DNA of 64,000 nucleotides from Spirosoma luteum DSM 19990. Its GTDB lineage: Bacteria > Bacteroidota > Bacteroidia > Cytophagales > Spirosomataceae. Numbering within the stretch: the stretch's first letter is position 1; each line of letters opens with the position of its first letter. Under the pieces are notes generated by a model. The model was not told the DNA's origin, ran no database searches, and was given only the letters and a program-made list of their open reading frames with translations. Where the stretch lies: assembly GCF_000374065.1 (NCBI RefSeq), contig NZ_KB893265.1, positions 170 to 64,169 of the forward strand, written 5' to 3'. Shown in pieces: positions 43,475 through 52,085 of the stretch. A program made the position numbers and the translations under genes.

Positions 43475-44770
43475 ATGCTCTCTTTTTTCGGTTTTGCCAC
43501 AATTGCCCTCTTTCTTGTCCTGATTATCACCAAACGTCTTTCCGTGATTACAGCACTGGTACTGGTGCCTTTGGTGATGGGCTTGCTGGCCGGCTTTAAT
43601 CCGAAAGAACTGGGTGAAATGATTTTAACGGGCATTAAACAGGTGGCTCCCACGGGGATTCTGCTGATGTTTGCCGTGCTGTATTTTGCGACCATGCTCG
43701 ATGCGGGCCTGTTCGACCCCGTGGTGTCGGCCATCATCCGCTACGTAAAAGGCGACCCGCTGAAGGTGATCATGGGAACAGCACTGCTAACGATGATTGT
43801 CCACCTGGATGGGGATGGCACGGCTACGTTTATGATTGTGATGTCGGCGTTTCTGCCCATTTACCGCCAACTGAAAATCAATAAATTAATGCTGCCCGGC
43901 ATTGTGGCGCTCAGTGTGGGGCCGTTGCACCTGGTGCCCTGGTCGGGTACGTCGGCGCGGGCTATCTCGACGCTGAAAACGGATGCTACCCAACTTTTTA
44001 ATCCCAATATTCCGGCCATTATTGCGGGGGTTATCTGGGTGCTGTTTGTTGCCTATTGGTTTGGGTTGAAAGAACGAAAACGATTAGGCATTGCCGAGTT
44101 GCAGTACGTCCACCACGAAAACCTGACCGACGAGCAACGACTGTTTCGTCGGCCCAGGCTGTTCTGGGTCAATGCCGTACTGACCGTGGGGCTGATTGTC
44201 ACACTGATGAAAGGCTGGGTACCGGCTCCGGCTCTGTTTATGGTGGCTGCCGCCGTGGTACTCCTCCTGAATTACCCCAAACTGGCCGACCAGCAAAAGG
44301 TGTTGCGCAATCACGGCAACAATATCTTCATGGTGTCGAGTATGATTTTTGCCGCGGGCGTTTTTTCGGGTATCCTGACCGGCTCCAAAATGATTGAAGC
44401 AATGGCAACGTCCGTTATCTCGCTGATTCCGCAACAGCACGCGGGCTTGTTACCCACGTTGACAGCTATTACCAGTATGCCCGCGAGTTTACTGTTCACG
44501 CCCGATGCCTATTATTTTGGTGTGGTACCCATCCTGAGTCAGACGGCCACGCAGTTTGGCATTGACCCGCTGGAGATTGGGCGGGCGGCTTTGCTGGGGC
44601 AGATGACGGTCGGTTTCCCCGTTAGCCCGCTCACGGCGTCGACCTTTCTGCTGGTGGGGCTGGCCGAAGTAGATTTGGGTGATCACCAGAAATTTATCCT
44701 CAAATGGGCGTTCGGTACCACGCTGGTCATGACGCTGGCCGCCCTGCTAACGGGTTCCATCCATCTATGA
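43475..44770 (+). CDS. CitMHS-family organic acid transporter
   Basis: A 431-residue inner-membrane protein of about 12 helices, like citrate-metal:proton symporters. Family stretches: VPLVMGLLAGFNPKELGEMI, MLDAGLFDPVV, VHLDGDGTATFMI, PLHLVPWSGTSARA near 150 and FPVSPLTASTFLLVGLAEVDLGDHQ near 395-415. It shares the ATGA overlap (44767-44770) with the AtuA-like gene, so the transported acid is probably the substrate of that pathway. Citrate itself is not proven. Confidence 0.88.
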   Translation: MLSFFGFATIALFLVLIITKRLSVITALVLVPLVMGLLAGFNPKELGEMILTGIKQVAPTGILLMFAVLYFATMLDAGLFDPVVSAIIRYVKGDPLKVIMGTALLTMIVHLDGDGTATFMIVMSAFLPIYRQLKINKLMLPGIVALSVGPLHLVPWSGTSARAISTLKTDATQLFNPNIPAIIAGVIWVLFVAYWFGLKERKRLGIAELQYVHHENLTDEQRLFRRPRLFWVNAVLTVGLIVTLMKGWVPAPALFMVAAAVVLLLNYPKLADQQKVLRNHGNNIFMVSSMIFAAGVFSGILTGSKMIEAMATSVISLIPQQHAGLLPTLTAITSMPASLLFTPDAYYFGVVPILSQTATQFGIDPLEIGRAALLGQMTVGFPVSPLTASTFLLVGLAEVDLGDHQKFILKWAFGTTLVMTLAALLTGSIHL

Positions 44771-46104
44771 ACGAACGTATTCGTATTGGCTGTGGCGCGG
44801 GCTTCTCCGGCGACCGGCTCGAACCAGCCCTTGTTTTACTCCAGCAGGCTAATCTGGATTATCTGGTCCTGGAATGTCTGGCCGAACGAACCATCGCCCT
44901 CGCGCAGAAGCGCAAAAGACAGAATCCACCCCTGGGGTATGACCCGCTGCTGGAACGTCGAATCGAGTTGTTATTGCCCGACCTGATCGCCCGAAACGTC
45001 CGGCTGATCACGAATATGGGAGCGGCCAATCCGCTGGCTGCGGCTGAGAAAATCTGCGGGATTGCCCGGCGACTGAATCTGTCGATTACCGTAGCTGCCA
45101 TCACAGGTGACGATGTATTTCATCTGCTTTCGGGCGATGAAAAAGCCCTTGAAACGGGTCAGCCGCTTACGGCTTCGGGGCCACTGGTTTCGGCCAATGC
45201 CTACCTGGGTGCCGATGCCATTCTGCCCGCTTTGGCCACGAAAGCCAACATCATTATCACCGGCCGCGTGGCCGATCCTTCGCTGTTTTTGACGCCACTG
45301 ATGCACGAATTTGGCTGGTTACCGGACAATGCCGACCAGATGGGGCAGGGTACCGTTATCGGGCATTTGCTGGAGTGCGCCGGTCAGCTGACGGGTGGAT
45401 ACTTTGCCGACCCCGGTATGGATGTACCCGGCCGAAAAAACGTGCCCGACCTGGCGCATTTAGGTCATCCCTTTGCTGATATTCTTCCCGACGGAACCGC
45501 TACGTTCGGTAAAGTAGCCGGTACAGGCGGACTGCTGACTTTGGCCACGGCAAAAGAGCAACTGCTGTACGAAGTGATGGACCCCAGCCGCTACCTTACG
45601 CCCGATGTGGTGGCCGATTTCACCCAGGTTCGGCTGGAGGAAGTCGGGCCAAATCAGGTGCGGGTGTCGGGTGGACGGGGACAGGCTGCTCCCGGTACCC
45701 TGAAAGTGAGCGTAGGGTACGATGCGGGTTTTGTGGGAGAGGGCGAAATTTCCTACGCCGGGTCGAAGGCAGTGGGCCGGGCGCAACTGGCGGGGGCTAT
45801 CATTCAGGAGCGGCTTCGGGACCGTTTTCCTGATTTACGCGTCGATTACATCGGCAGTACATCCGTCCACCGGACTAGCTTTGGGGAGTATCCCGACCCC
45901 TACGAAATCCGGTTGCGGGTGGCCGGTAAAGCCAGTACAGCCAGCATGGCGGCTTTGGTAGGTGAAGAAGTCGAAGCGCTCTATACCAACGGCCCGGCGG
46001 GGGGCGGAGGTGCCCGTAAGTACGTTCACGAACTGGTCGGCATCGTCTCCACGCTCATGGACCGCCGTACCATCACCCCGCAACTAACCCTGTTTCAGTC
46101 ATGA
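44767..46104 (+). CDS. AtuA-like protein, N-terminal part (DUF1446)
   Basis: A 445-residue protein of the DUF1446/AtuA family, linked in Pseudomonas to acyclic terpene (citronellol) breakdown. IRIGCGAGFSGDRLEPA, DYLVLECLAERTIALA, NMGAANPLAAAEK, GRVADPSLFLTPLMHEFGW and RVSGGRGQAAPGTLKVSVGY mark it. It stops where the second domain of fused relatives begins; that domain is coded by the next, overlapping gene. Start ATG 44767 overlaps the transporter stop. The reaction is not known. Confidence 0.85.
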   Translation: MNERIRIGCGAGFSGDRLEPALVLLQQANLDYLVLECLAERTIALAQKRKRQNPPLGYDPLLERRIELLLPDLIARNVRLITNMGAANPLAAAEKICGIARRLNLSITVAAITGDDVFHLLSGDEKALETGQPLTASGPLVSANAYLGADAILPALATKANIIITGRVADPSLFLTPLMHEFGWLPDNADQMGQGTVIGHLLECAGQLTGGYFADPGMDVPGRKNVPDLAHLGHPFADILPDGTATFGKVAGTGGLLTLATAKEQLLYEVMDPSRYLTPDVVADFTQVRLEEVGPNQVRVSGGRGQAAPGTLKVSVGYDAGFVGEGEISYAGSKAVGRAQLAGAIIQERLRDRFPDLRVDYIGSTSVHRTSFGEYPDPYEIRLRVAGKASTASMAALVGEEVEALYTNGPAGGGGARKYVHELVGIVSTLMDRRTITPQLTLFQS

Positions 46105-46412
46105 CCGTCAAACTCTACGATCTGGCCCACAGCAGGGCAGGCGACAAAGGCAACACGCTTACGTTGTCGCTAATTCCCTACAACGCCGATGATTACGAAC
46201 TCCTGCGCGTCCGCGTGACCGCCGAAGCCGTCAGGCATCACCTTCGGGATATTGTGGCGGGGGAAGTGACCCGGTATGAGTTACCCAACCTGCCCGCGCT
46301 TCAATTCGTGTGCCAGCAGGCCCTGACCGGTGGTGTGACTACCTCCCTGACTATGGACACCCACGGCAAAAGTTTAAGCTACGCCTTACTGGAGATGAAA
46401 ATTGAGCGGTAG
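46101..46412 (+). CDS. AtuA-like C-terminal domain as separate protein
   Basis: A 103-residue protein matching the ferredoxin-fold C-terminal domain of fused AtuA-like proteins: LYDLAHSRAGDKGNTLTLSL, RYELPNLPALQFVCQQALTGG. It overlaps the larger gene by four bases (ATGA, 46101-46104), as expected for two subunits of one enzyme. Confidence 0.82.
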   Translation: MTVKLYDLAHSRAGDKGNTLTLSLIPYNADDYELLRVRVTAEAVRHHLRDIVAGEVTRYELPNLPALQFVCQQALTGGVTTSLTMDTHGKSLSYALLEMKIER

Positions 46413-46469
46413 AGGGGACTGGGGATGCTCTTTCCGGGTAAGTGCATGATTGCTTAATCGTACCGGCAC

Positions 46470-46477
46470 TATCTTTG
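46470..46477 (+). promoter_or_regulatory. -7 box of the mrr gene
   Basis: TATCTTTG matches TANNTTTG; TTG at 46450-46452 is 17 bases upstream. Only about 19 bases to the ATG at 46497, so a short leader. Confidence 0.6.
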
Positions 46478-46496
46478 CACACCTAAAATCATACCT

Positions 46497-47417
46497 ATGC
46501 CTGTTCCCGATTTCCAGTCCATTATGTTGCCATTTCTTAAATTCAGCAGTGATGGGAACGAACATACAACGCGCGAAGCCGTAGAATGTCTAGCTAATGA
46601 GTTTGGACTCTCCGAATCAGAACGGGAAGAATTATTGCCGTCGGGAACCCAGCGGATATTCGAAAACCGTGTTGCATGGACAAAAACCCATTTGCTTAAA
46701 GCAGGTCTAATCGAATCACCACGGCGTTCTTACTTCATATTAACCGGGCGAGGGAGAGGTGTCCTGGAAGAAAAACCGCCTAAAATTAACATAGCATTTC
46801 TGCGTCATTTCCCGGAGTACGTTGAGTTTCAATCACCGAAGCGTGACGAGAATGGACCGCAGCAGGCAAATCGACCGACTGACGACGTATCAACTCAAAC
46901 CCCTGAAGAAACGCTGGATAGCACTTACCAGAGCATTCGTAAAACGCTTTCTCAGGACCTTCTGGCTAAAATTGTCTCCCAGTCCCCCGCTTTTTTTGAA
47001 AAGCTGGTTGTTGAGTTACTCGTTAAAATGGGGTACGGTGGGTCAATCAAAGATGCGGGCAAAGCCATTGGCAAAAGTGGCGATGAAGGCATTGACGGAA
47101 CCATAAAGGAAGATAAACTCGGACTGGATGTAATCTATATCCAGGCTAAAAAGTGGGCACCCGGAAACGTAGTCGGTCGCCCGGAGTTGCATAAATTCGT
47201 TGGCGCACTGGCAGGGCAGGGGGCTAAGAAAGGCGTTTTTATTACCACCTCCAGTTTCACAAAAGAAGCCAGAGACTACGCGCCCCGCAACGAAACCAAG
47301 ATTGTGCTCATTGATGGGGAAGAACTAACCCAACTCATGATTGATTATAACCTCGGTGTAACCGTTCAGCAGACGTACGAAATCAAACGGATGGATAACG
47401 ACTACTTCGACGAATGA
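46497..47417 (+). CDS. mrr: Mrr-type restriction endonuclease
   Basis: A 306-residue protein with an N-terminal winged-helix Mrr_N domain (about 10-95, LLPSGTQRIFENRVAWTKTHLLKAGLIESPRRSYF) and a PD-(D/E)xK nuclease domain (about 155-290). The catalytic residues are visible: GDEGIDG at 196-202 and QAKKW near 216-220, then FVGALAGQGAKKGVFITTSSFT. Mrr enzymes cut methylated DNA; no methyltransferase is next to it. It has its own promoter and the FtsZ-like gene follows after 32 bases, so they are probably cotranscribed. Confidence 0.93.
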   Translation: MPVPDFQSIMLPFLKFSSDGNEHTTREAVECLANEFGLSESEREELLPSGTQRIFENRVAWTKTHLLKAGLIESPRRSYFILTGRGRGVLEEKPPKINIAFLRHFPEYVEFQSPKRDENGPQQANRPTDDVSTQTPEETLDSTYQSIRKTLSQDLLAKIVSQSPAFFEKLVVELLVKMGYGGSIKDAGKAIGKSGDEGIDGTIKEDKLGLDVIYIQAKKWAPGNVVGRPELHKFVGALAGQGAKKGVFITTSSFTKEARDYAPRNETKIVLIDGEELTQLMIDYNLGVTVQQTYEIKRMDNDYFDE

Positions 47418-47449
47418 AACCAAAACACTTCTGACAAACAATCTGTGCC

Positions 47450-48322
47450 ATGTACGACGACGAAGAAGTGCCGACGCTGACCATCATTGGTGTGGGTGAG
47501 ATGGGGGTGGCCGTGGTTAATCAACTTCTCAGGAAACCAGTCTACAGTGCCAGCTTACTCATCTGCCATGGTAGTGCCGATGTGCTGCGGGCTTCTTCGG
47601 CACCCAATAAGGTCCTGTTTGAAACGAACCGGCCCGATAATGAAGCAAAGTGGCATCTGACGGACGCGCTCAGCGATCTGACACTACCCGGCAAGTTGGC
47701 CATCATCCTATCCGATCTTGGTAGTCCTGATGATTACCGGCAGGCGGCTCTACTCGTCCAGGTTCTCAAAGAGCAGGGAAAGTGGACAGTGTCTACGGTT
47801 GGCCTGTACCCGGATCCTGATTCTGAGCAACAGCAATGGGTTGAGCGCCGGATACTTGACCTGCAACAGCAGGCCGATAGTGTCTGGATATGTACCCAGG
47901 ACCAGGAAGCCTATCGTCAGCGTGTGGAACACATGACCCGTGCGGTGAGTATTCTGGCCAGTTTCTGTGAATCAAGCATTGACTCGGCCGACTTTCCGGA
48001 CGTTATAAGAATAATTGCGAAAGCCCGTATGGCGGTGGCTGTAGCGACCGCAAAAGGAGATAACCGGGCTACCGACATTGTTACTATGGTAATTAATCAG
48101 GTGCAGACGCAAACAATGGGCGGGCCCGTTATTGACCGAATCCTGCTGATTGCGAGTACCGGTAAAGAAAAGCCGCTGTTGCTGCGCGAACAGATGGCAA
48201 TCTCAAACGGCATTAGTGACTTCATTGGCAGAGAGGTGAAGCTTTTTAAATTTGGTGCCATAACGGATGTCACACTGGGCGAACGGATCAATGTCGCTCT
48301 TTTGATAGGAATGCCTTTTTAG
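47450..48322 (+). CDS. divergent FtsZ-fold protein lacking the GTP-binding signature
   Basis: A 290-residue protein that aligns by eye with FtsZ from end to end. T1 loop region IIGVGEMGVAVVNQL (12-26) corresponds to VIGVGGGGGNAV. The place of the tubulin signature GGGTGTG holds SDLGSPDDY (88-96), so the GTP-binding loop is lost. Then LLVQVLKEQGKWTVSTVGLYPDP parallels VAEVAKDLGILTVAVVTKPF. T7-like loop SADFPDV (179-185) keeps both aspartates of DFADV, and GDNRATDIVT (203-212) matches GENRAxEAA. The end (GAITDVTLGERINVALLIG) fits the C-terminal domain. No C-terminal tail for FtsA binding is seen. Fold call moderately secure; function unknown. Confidence 0.78.
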   Translation: MYDDEEVPTLTIIGVGEMGVAVVNQLLRKPVYSASLLICHGSADVLRASSAPNKVLFETNRPDNEAKWHLTDALSDLTLPGKLAIILSDLGSPDDYRQAALLVQVLKEQGKWTVSTVGLYPDPDSEQQQWVERRILDLQQQADSVWICTQDQEAYRQRVEHMTRAVSILASFCESSIDSADFPDVIRIIAKARMAVAVATAKGDNRATDIVTMVINQVQTQTMGGPVIDRILLIASTGKEKPLLLREQMAISNGISDFIGREVKLFKFGAITDVTLGERINVALLIGMPF

Positions 48323-48439
48323 AAAGAAATCGCTGGCAAAGACGCCGGGTAAAAGTCCTGGTAGCGGGCGAAAATCAATTTGCCGGGTTTTATTTACAAC
48401 GGTTTCCCATACATTCGGGTCTTACAGAAAACGATACGG

Positions 48440-49516
48440 ATGATGAAGCGCATGTTACTGGGTGCCTGCCTGCTTGGACTATTATTCAGTTGTGATCTGG
48501 AGAAACAAAAGCTCCACGGTTACGATGAAGTGGCCTTTCCCGAAACGGTTGAGACCATGGGCGCCATCAATTCCATCGATGATGATTATAATTCCAATCT
48601 GCAAACCGTAGGTGCGGTATCGGCCCTGACCTTCTCCTCAAAACGGGGTGGTAGACGTGATTTTGACTTCGTGCGGGAATCGCTCAATTATTCGTATGAC
48701 CTGCGCTCCGGTCTGTTTTCGTTCGACTATACTCCCTACGGTGGCCTGGATGTAGTGCAGGAGCTGGCTCCTGTTGGCTGGGCCGCCAGCATCGCCAATT
48801 CCAGTGCCAATGAATTGGGGCCGTATATCCAGTCGTATGACCGGGATTTAATCAAGGACGGGTTCAACCGGCACTATGGTGAATACCTGATGTTGTTTGC
48901 TTCCGACCGGACCGGTAACCTGGACATATACTTAACGCACAACTACCGCAAAAACCCAACGGGCGCATCGGCCATTCCGGGCAGCACAACGGCCATTACC
49001 AGCAAAACGTTTTCGGACCCGGTGCCGGTTGCGTGCCTGAACTCGCCCGCCGACGATGGCTATCCCACCTTCGACAGAAACTTTAAGTCGCTGTACTTTA
49101 CCTCGAACCGGGGTGGCTCATTCGATGTGTTTAAGGCAACCCTGCCCGCCATTACGCCAACGGAGTGGCAGAATCAGTTGCCAGCTCTAGCCGATGTCGC
49201 CATCGAGCGCGTAGCTGAACTATCGTCATCAGCCGATGATAAATGTCCGTTCATTTTGGGTAACCGATTAGTCTTTACCTCCAACCGGCCCGGTGGTTAT
49301 GGGGGTTACGATTTGTACTACAGCCAGTGGGATGGCAGTCGCTGGTCGGCACCGATCAATTTTGGCCCTGCCATCAATACCGCCAGCGATGAATACCGAC
49401 CCATACTGACCGGCATAGAATCGTACACGAACCAGCTGATGATTTTTTCCTCAAACCGGCCCGGTGGCAAAGGTGGGTTCGACCTGTACCGGGTTGGGGT
49501 GCCGAAGATGAATTAG
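48440..49516 (+). CDS. lipoprotein with PD40/WD40-like beta-propeller repeats
   Basis: A 358-residue exported lipoprotein. Signal with lipobox LLFSC; ATG 48440 or the next ATG 48443. The mature part has at least four repeats of the SNRPGG..DLY type: FASDRTGNLDIY, YFTSNRGGSFDVF, FTSNRPGGYGGYDLYY and FSSNRPGGKGGFDLYR, as in PD40 (TolB-like) propellers of Bacteroidota, often coupled to OmpA-like proteins. No OmpA domain here. Role unknown, likely cell envelope. Confidence 0.85.
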   Translation: MMKRMLLGACLLGLLFSCDLEKQKLHGYDEVAFPETVETMGAINSIDDDYNSNLQTVGAVSALTFSSKRGGRRDFDFVRESLNYSYDLRSGLFSFDYTPYGGLDVVQELAPVGWAASIANSSANELGPYIQSYDRDLIKDGFNRHYGEYLMLFASDRTGNLDIYLTHNYRKNPTGASAIPGSTTAITSKTFSDPVPVACLNSPADDGYPTFDRNFKSLYFTSNRGGSFDVFKATLPAITPTEWQNQLPALADVAIERVAELSSSADDKCPFILGNRLVFTSNRPGGYGGYDLYYSQWDGSRWSAPINFGPAINTASDEYRPILTGIESYTNQLMIFSSNRPGGKGGFDLYRVGVPKMN

Positions 49517-49564
49517 GACCAGTCGTTGTCTGTACGCACGTTCATACGTGCCAGCCGTCTTCGT

Positions 49565-50473
49565 TCATTGCCAGCTGGGTTTCTGCTCCGAAATCAGGTC
49601 TTTGACGGTTGTCCATTTCATACCTGCGTAACGATTGTTGTCGGTGGTGTTTACCGTTGCCCGTTCGTCCATCATATTTCTCATGTACTGCATTCCTTGC
49701 CAGGCCGGATACAGGTCAGTTTTTGCCGGTGCCATTAGTCTGGCTATTTTTATCAGTACACCCAGTAATCCAAGTCCTCCTGTTCGGAGCATACGAAATC
49801 TTTTCCCGGACAATTCACTCATCACGTCTCTGATTTTCCGCGGGCTTATTCGGTCACCAGCAATCCGCAGATAACGGGGTGTGGATGCATCAAGGGCTAC
49901 ATTTGCCGTAAACATAGCGGTGTCGGCTACCGTAGTGAACCCTATTTTATGGTCCGCATTACCCCAATAAAGTACCAGGTTCTTTTTGAAAAGGATCATC
50001 GGGATTTCATTGGTCAGCATATCCATGAATGCCCCGTTAAAAATGGTTGTGGCTGCAATGGGTGCCTTATTCAGGTAGGTATGAAAATCCCTTCTTAAAT
50101 CCAGGTTGCGATTTTCTCCGTCGGTGAATTTTGTAAAGTCCAATGAATAATCGGACGGGATAAACCGGGGTACTCCGGCTAAAACAGCGCCGTTCAGCAG
50201 TACTTTCTGGGCCTCAATAACCACATCGTGTAAACCTGCCAGTGCCGACACTACACAGGTCGCACCGGTGCACGCAGTGGCTATTGCCTGTTCGCTGGTC
50301 ATGTCCACCGCTGCGACTTCTGCCCCGATTTGCTCAAGATGACTTACTATTTCAGCGTCGCTGGTTGAGCGAACTAAAACCCGAACCTGGGCCCCTTTAT
50401 CCAGTAAAACCCTTACTATTTTACCGCCAAGATTACCGGTTCCACCGGCTACAACTATAAGTTGGTTACTCAT
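49565..50473 (-). CDS. NmrA-like NAD(P)-binding protein
   Basis: A 302-residue SDR-type protein with the Rossmann glycine motif VAGGTGNLGGKIV at about 7-19 and the NmrA-like pattern KVLLNGAVLAGVPRFIPSDYSLDFTKF. It may be an isoflavone-reductase-like enzyme or redox sensor. ATG at 50473 is chosen (MSNQLIVVAGG); the frame continues to 50503 without support. Convergent with the PD40 lipoprotein gene. Confidence 0.86.
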   Translation of the reverse strand: MSNQLIVVAGGTGNLGGKIVRVLLDKGAQVRVLVRSTSDAEIVSHLEQIGAEVAAVDMTSEQAIATACTGATCVVSALAGLHDVVIEAQKVLLNGAVLAGVPRFIPSDYSLDFTKFTDGENRNLDLRRDFHTYLNKAPIAATTIFNGAFMDMLTNEIPMILFKKNLVLYWGNADHKIGFTTVADTAMFTANVALDASTPRYLRIAGDRISPRKIRDVMSELSGKRFRMLRTGGLGLLGVLIKIARLMAPAKTDLYPAWQGMQYMRNMMDERATVNTTDNNRYAGMKWTTVKDLISEQKPSWQ

Positions 50474-50645
50474 GTAGTTTATTAATGATTGTGCCAGCGT
50501 CAACGGCTATACTACGGACAATTGCTATTAACCCGACTGGTAAGCAAATTGATTCGCAGGGAAAAGCAGTTGACACGGTGAGCGAAAAAGAAAATGACCG
50601 GCAAAAGCGAAATCCAGGATTCTCTGCTTCGGTAAGAATTAGCCA

Positions 50646-51899
50646 TCAGCGTTCCACCAGCCGCATGAGCCAGGCGGTGAGCAGTCCGCCGTACGTGCCC
50701 AGCACATGACTCAGCACGGCCAGCAACACGCCCACCGGAGCCAGGGCGGGATGAAAAATAGAGGCTACGGCCGGTGCCGTGGATACCCCGCCGATGTTGG
50801 CCTGACTGCCCACGGCCACAAAAAAGTAGGGAGCGTGGATGATGCGGGCCGTAACCAGCATGACCAGTACGTGAATCAGCATCCAGATAACCGCCACCAG
50901 AAACAGGCCGGGGTTACCACCCAGGTTGGAGAGGTCGAGTCGCATCCCGATGGTCATAATCAGGAAGTAAACGAAGAGGGTAGCCAGGTCAGTGGTGCCG
51001 AGCTTTTCAAGTTTGCGCAAGCGGGTGAAGGATAATGCAATGCCCAGCGTGGTAGAGAGCATCACTACCCACAAAAAGTTAGACGTGAACGGGGCCAGTC
51101 CGTATTCGGCCAGCGCGGTTTTGTAGGGTTGCAGTTGGGACGAAATTACGTAGGCCAGCCCATGAGCAACGGCCCCTCCACCAAAGCCGAGGGCCAGAAT
51201 GGTGCTCAAATCCAGCAGATTGGCCGGGCGGTCGGGGGTTTGTTTATACTGCAGAATGCGTTGTTTGACTTCTTCGATGGACGTAGTGTCGGCCCGGAGC
51301 CAGTGGTCTATTTTTTCTTTGTGCGCTGCTCCCCAAATCAGGCAGGCCGTCCAGCTGGTGGAAACCACCGCATCAACCACCAGCACAACGGCAAATAGGG
51401 CTTCGCTACAGCCGTAAATTTCTTTCAGGGCCAACTGACTGCTGCTGCCACCTATCCAACTCCCCGAAATGGTGACCAGCCCTTTCCAGTACTCACCCGC
51501 AATGGCCTGCTCCCGGAAGCCGGGAATCAGGGCCATCACGATGAAAAAGGCAATGGGTGCCCCGATTATTATCCCCACTGTGCCGGACAAAAAGGTGATG
51601 AGTGCTTTGCTGCCCAGCCGGGCAATGGACCGTAAATCGGCGGTGGACGTGAGCAGCACCAGAGCCGCTGGCAGCAGATACGTAGTCGACACATTGTACA
51701 AACTGGACTGCGCGCCCGAAATGATACCCAGGCTGTTCAGCGTAGCCGGGAAAATGTAGCACAGCAGCAGGGATGGTATGTAGGTGTACAGCCGTTGCCA
51801 GAAGGGACGTTCGGACTGCGATGTAGTGAAAATAAGGGTCAGCACAACCAAAAACAGGCCAAGCGTGATGGCATCGTTGGTGATAAGAGGCTCACTCAT
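50646..51899 (-). CDS. DUF819 family membrane protein
   Basis: A 417-residue polytopic protein (about 10 helices) of the DUF819/YjcL family, distant relatives of sodium/anion symporters. Marks: PSLLLCYIFPATLNSLGII, ITFLSGTVGIIIGAPIAFF, GLVTISGSWIGGSSSQLALKE near 139-160, and GSQANIGGVSTAPAVASIFHPALAPVGVLLAVLSHVLGTYGG near the end. Start ATG 51899 (MSEPLITNDAITLG); earlier ATGs add an unrelated stretch. Substrate unknown. Confidence 0.87.
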   Translation of the reverse strand: MSEPLITNDAITLGLFLVVLTLIFTTSQSERPFWQRLYTYIPSLLLCYIFPATLNSLGIISGAQSSLYNVSTTYLLPAALVLLTSTADLRSIARLGSKALITFLSGTVGIIIGAPIAFFIVMALIPGFREQAIAGEYWKGLVTISGSWIGGSSSQLALKEIYGCSEALFAVVLVVDAVVSTSWTACLIWGAAHKEKIDHWLRADTTSIEEVKQRILQYKQTPDRPANLLDLSTILALGFGGGAVAHGLAYVISSQLQPYKTALAEYGLAPFTSNFLWVVMLSTTLGIALSFTRLRKLEKLGTTDLATLFVYFLIMTIGMRLDLSNLGGNPGLFLVAVIWMLIHVLVMLVTARIIHAPYFFVAVGSQANIGGVSTAPAVASIFHPALAPVGVLLAVLSHVLGTYGGLLTAWLMRLVER

Positions 51900-52085
51900 G
51901 GGGTACGTGTCAGGAGAAGGTCGGATGGGTGTTTCTTCATGCCGTAAGCCGGGTAAGTCTGGCCACGAATATAAGGGTATAGCCGATACGACCCTCTGCA
52001 AAAATGAGGTACCCCAACCTTACCAGATTATTAAAACGGAGCAACGGTTTCGAGACCTAAGGGAAGGGGGAGGGTAAAGCCCGAT

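Noticed and set aside
46497-48322. Complete restriction-modification system
   Set aside because: No methyltransferase or specificity subunit is next to mrr; Mrr acts alone on modified DNA.
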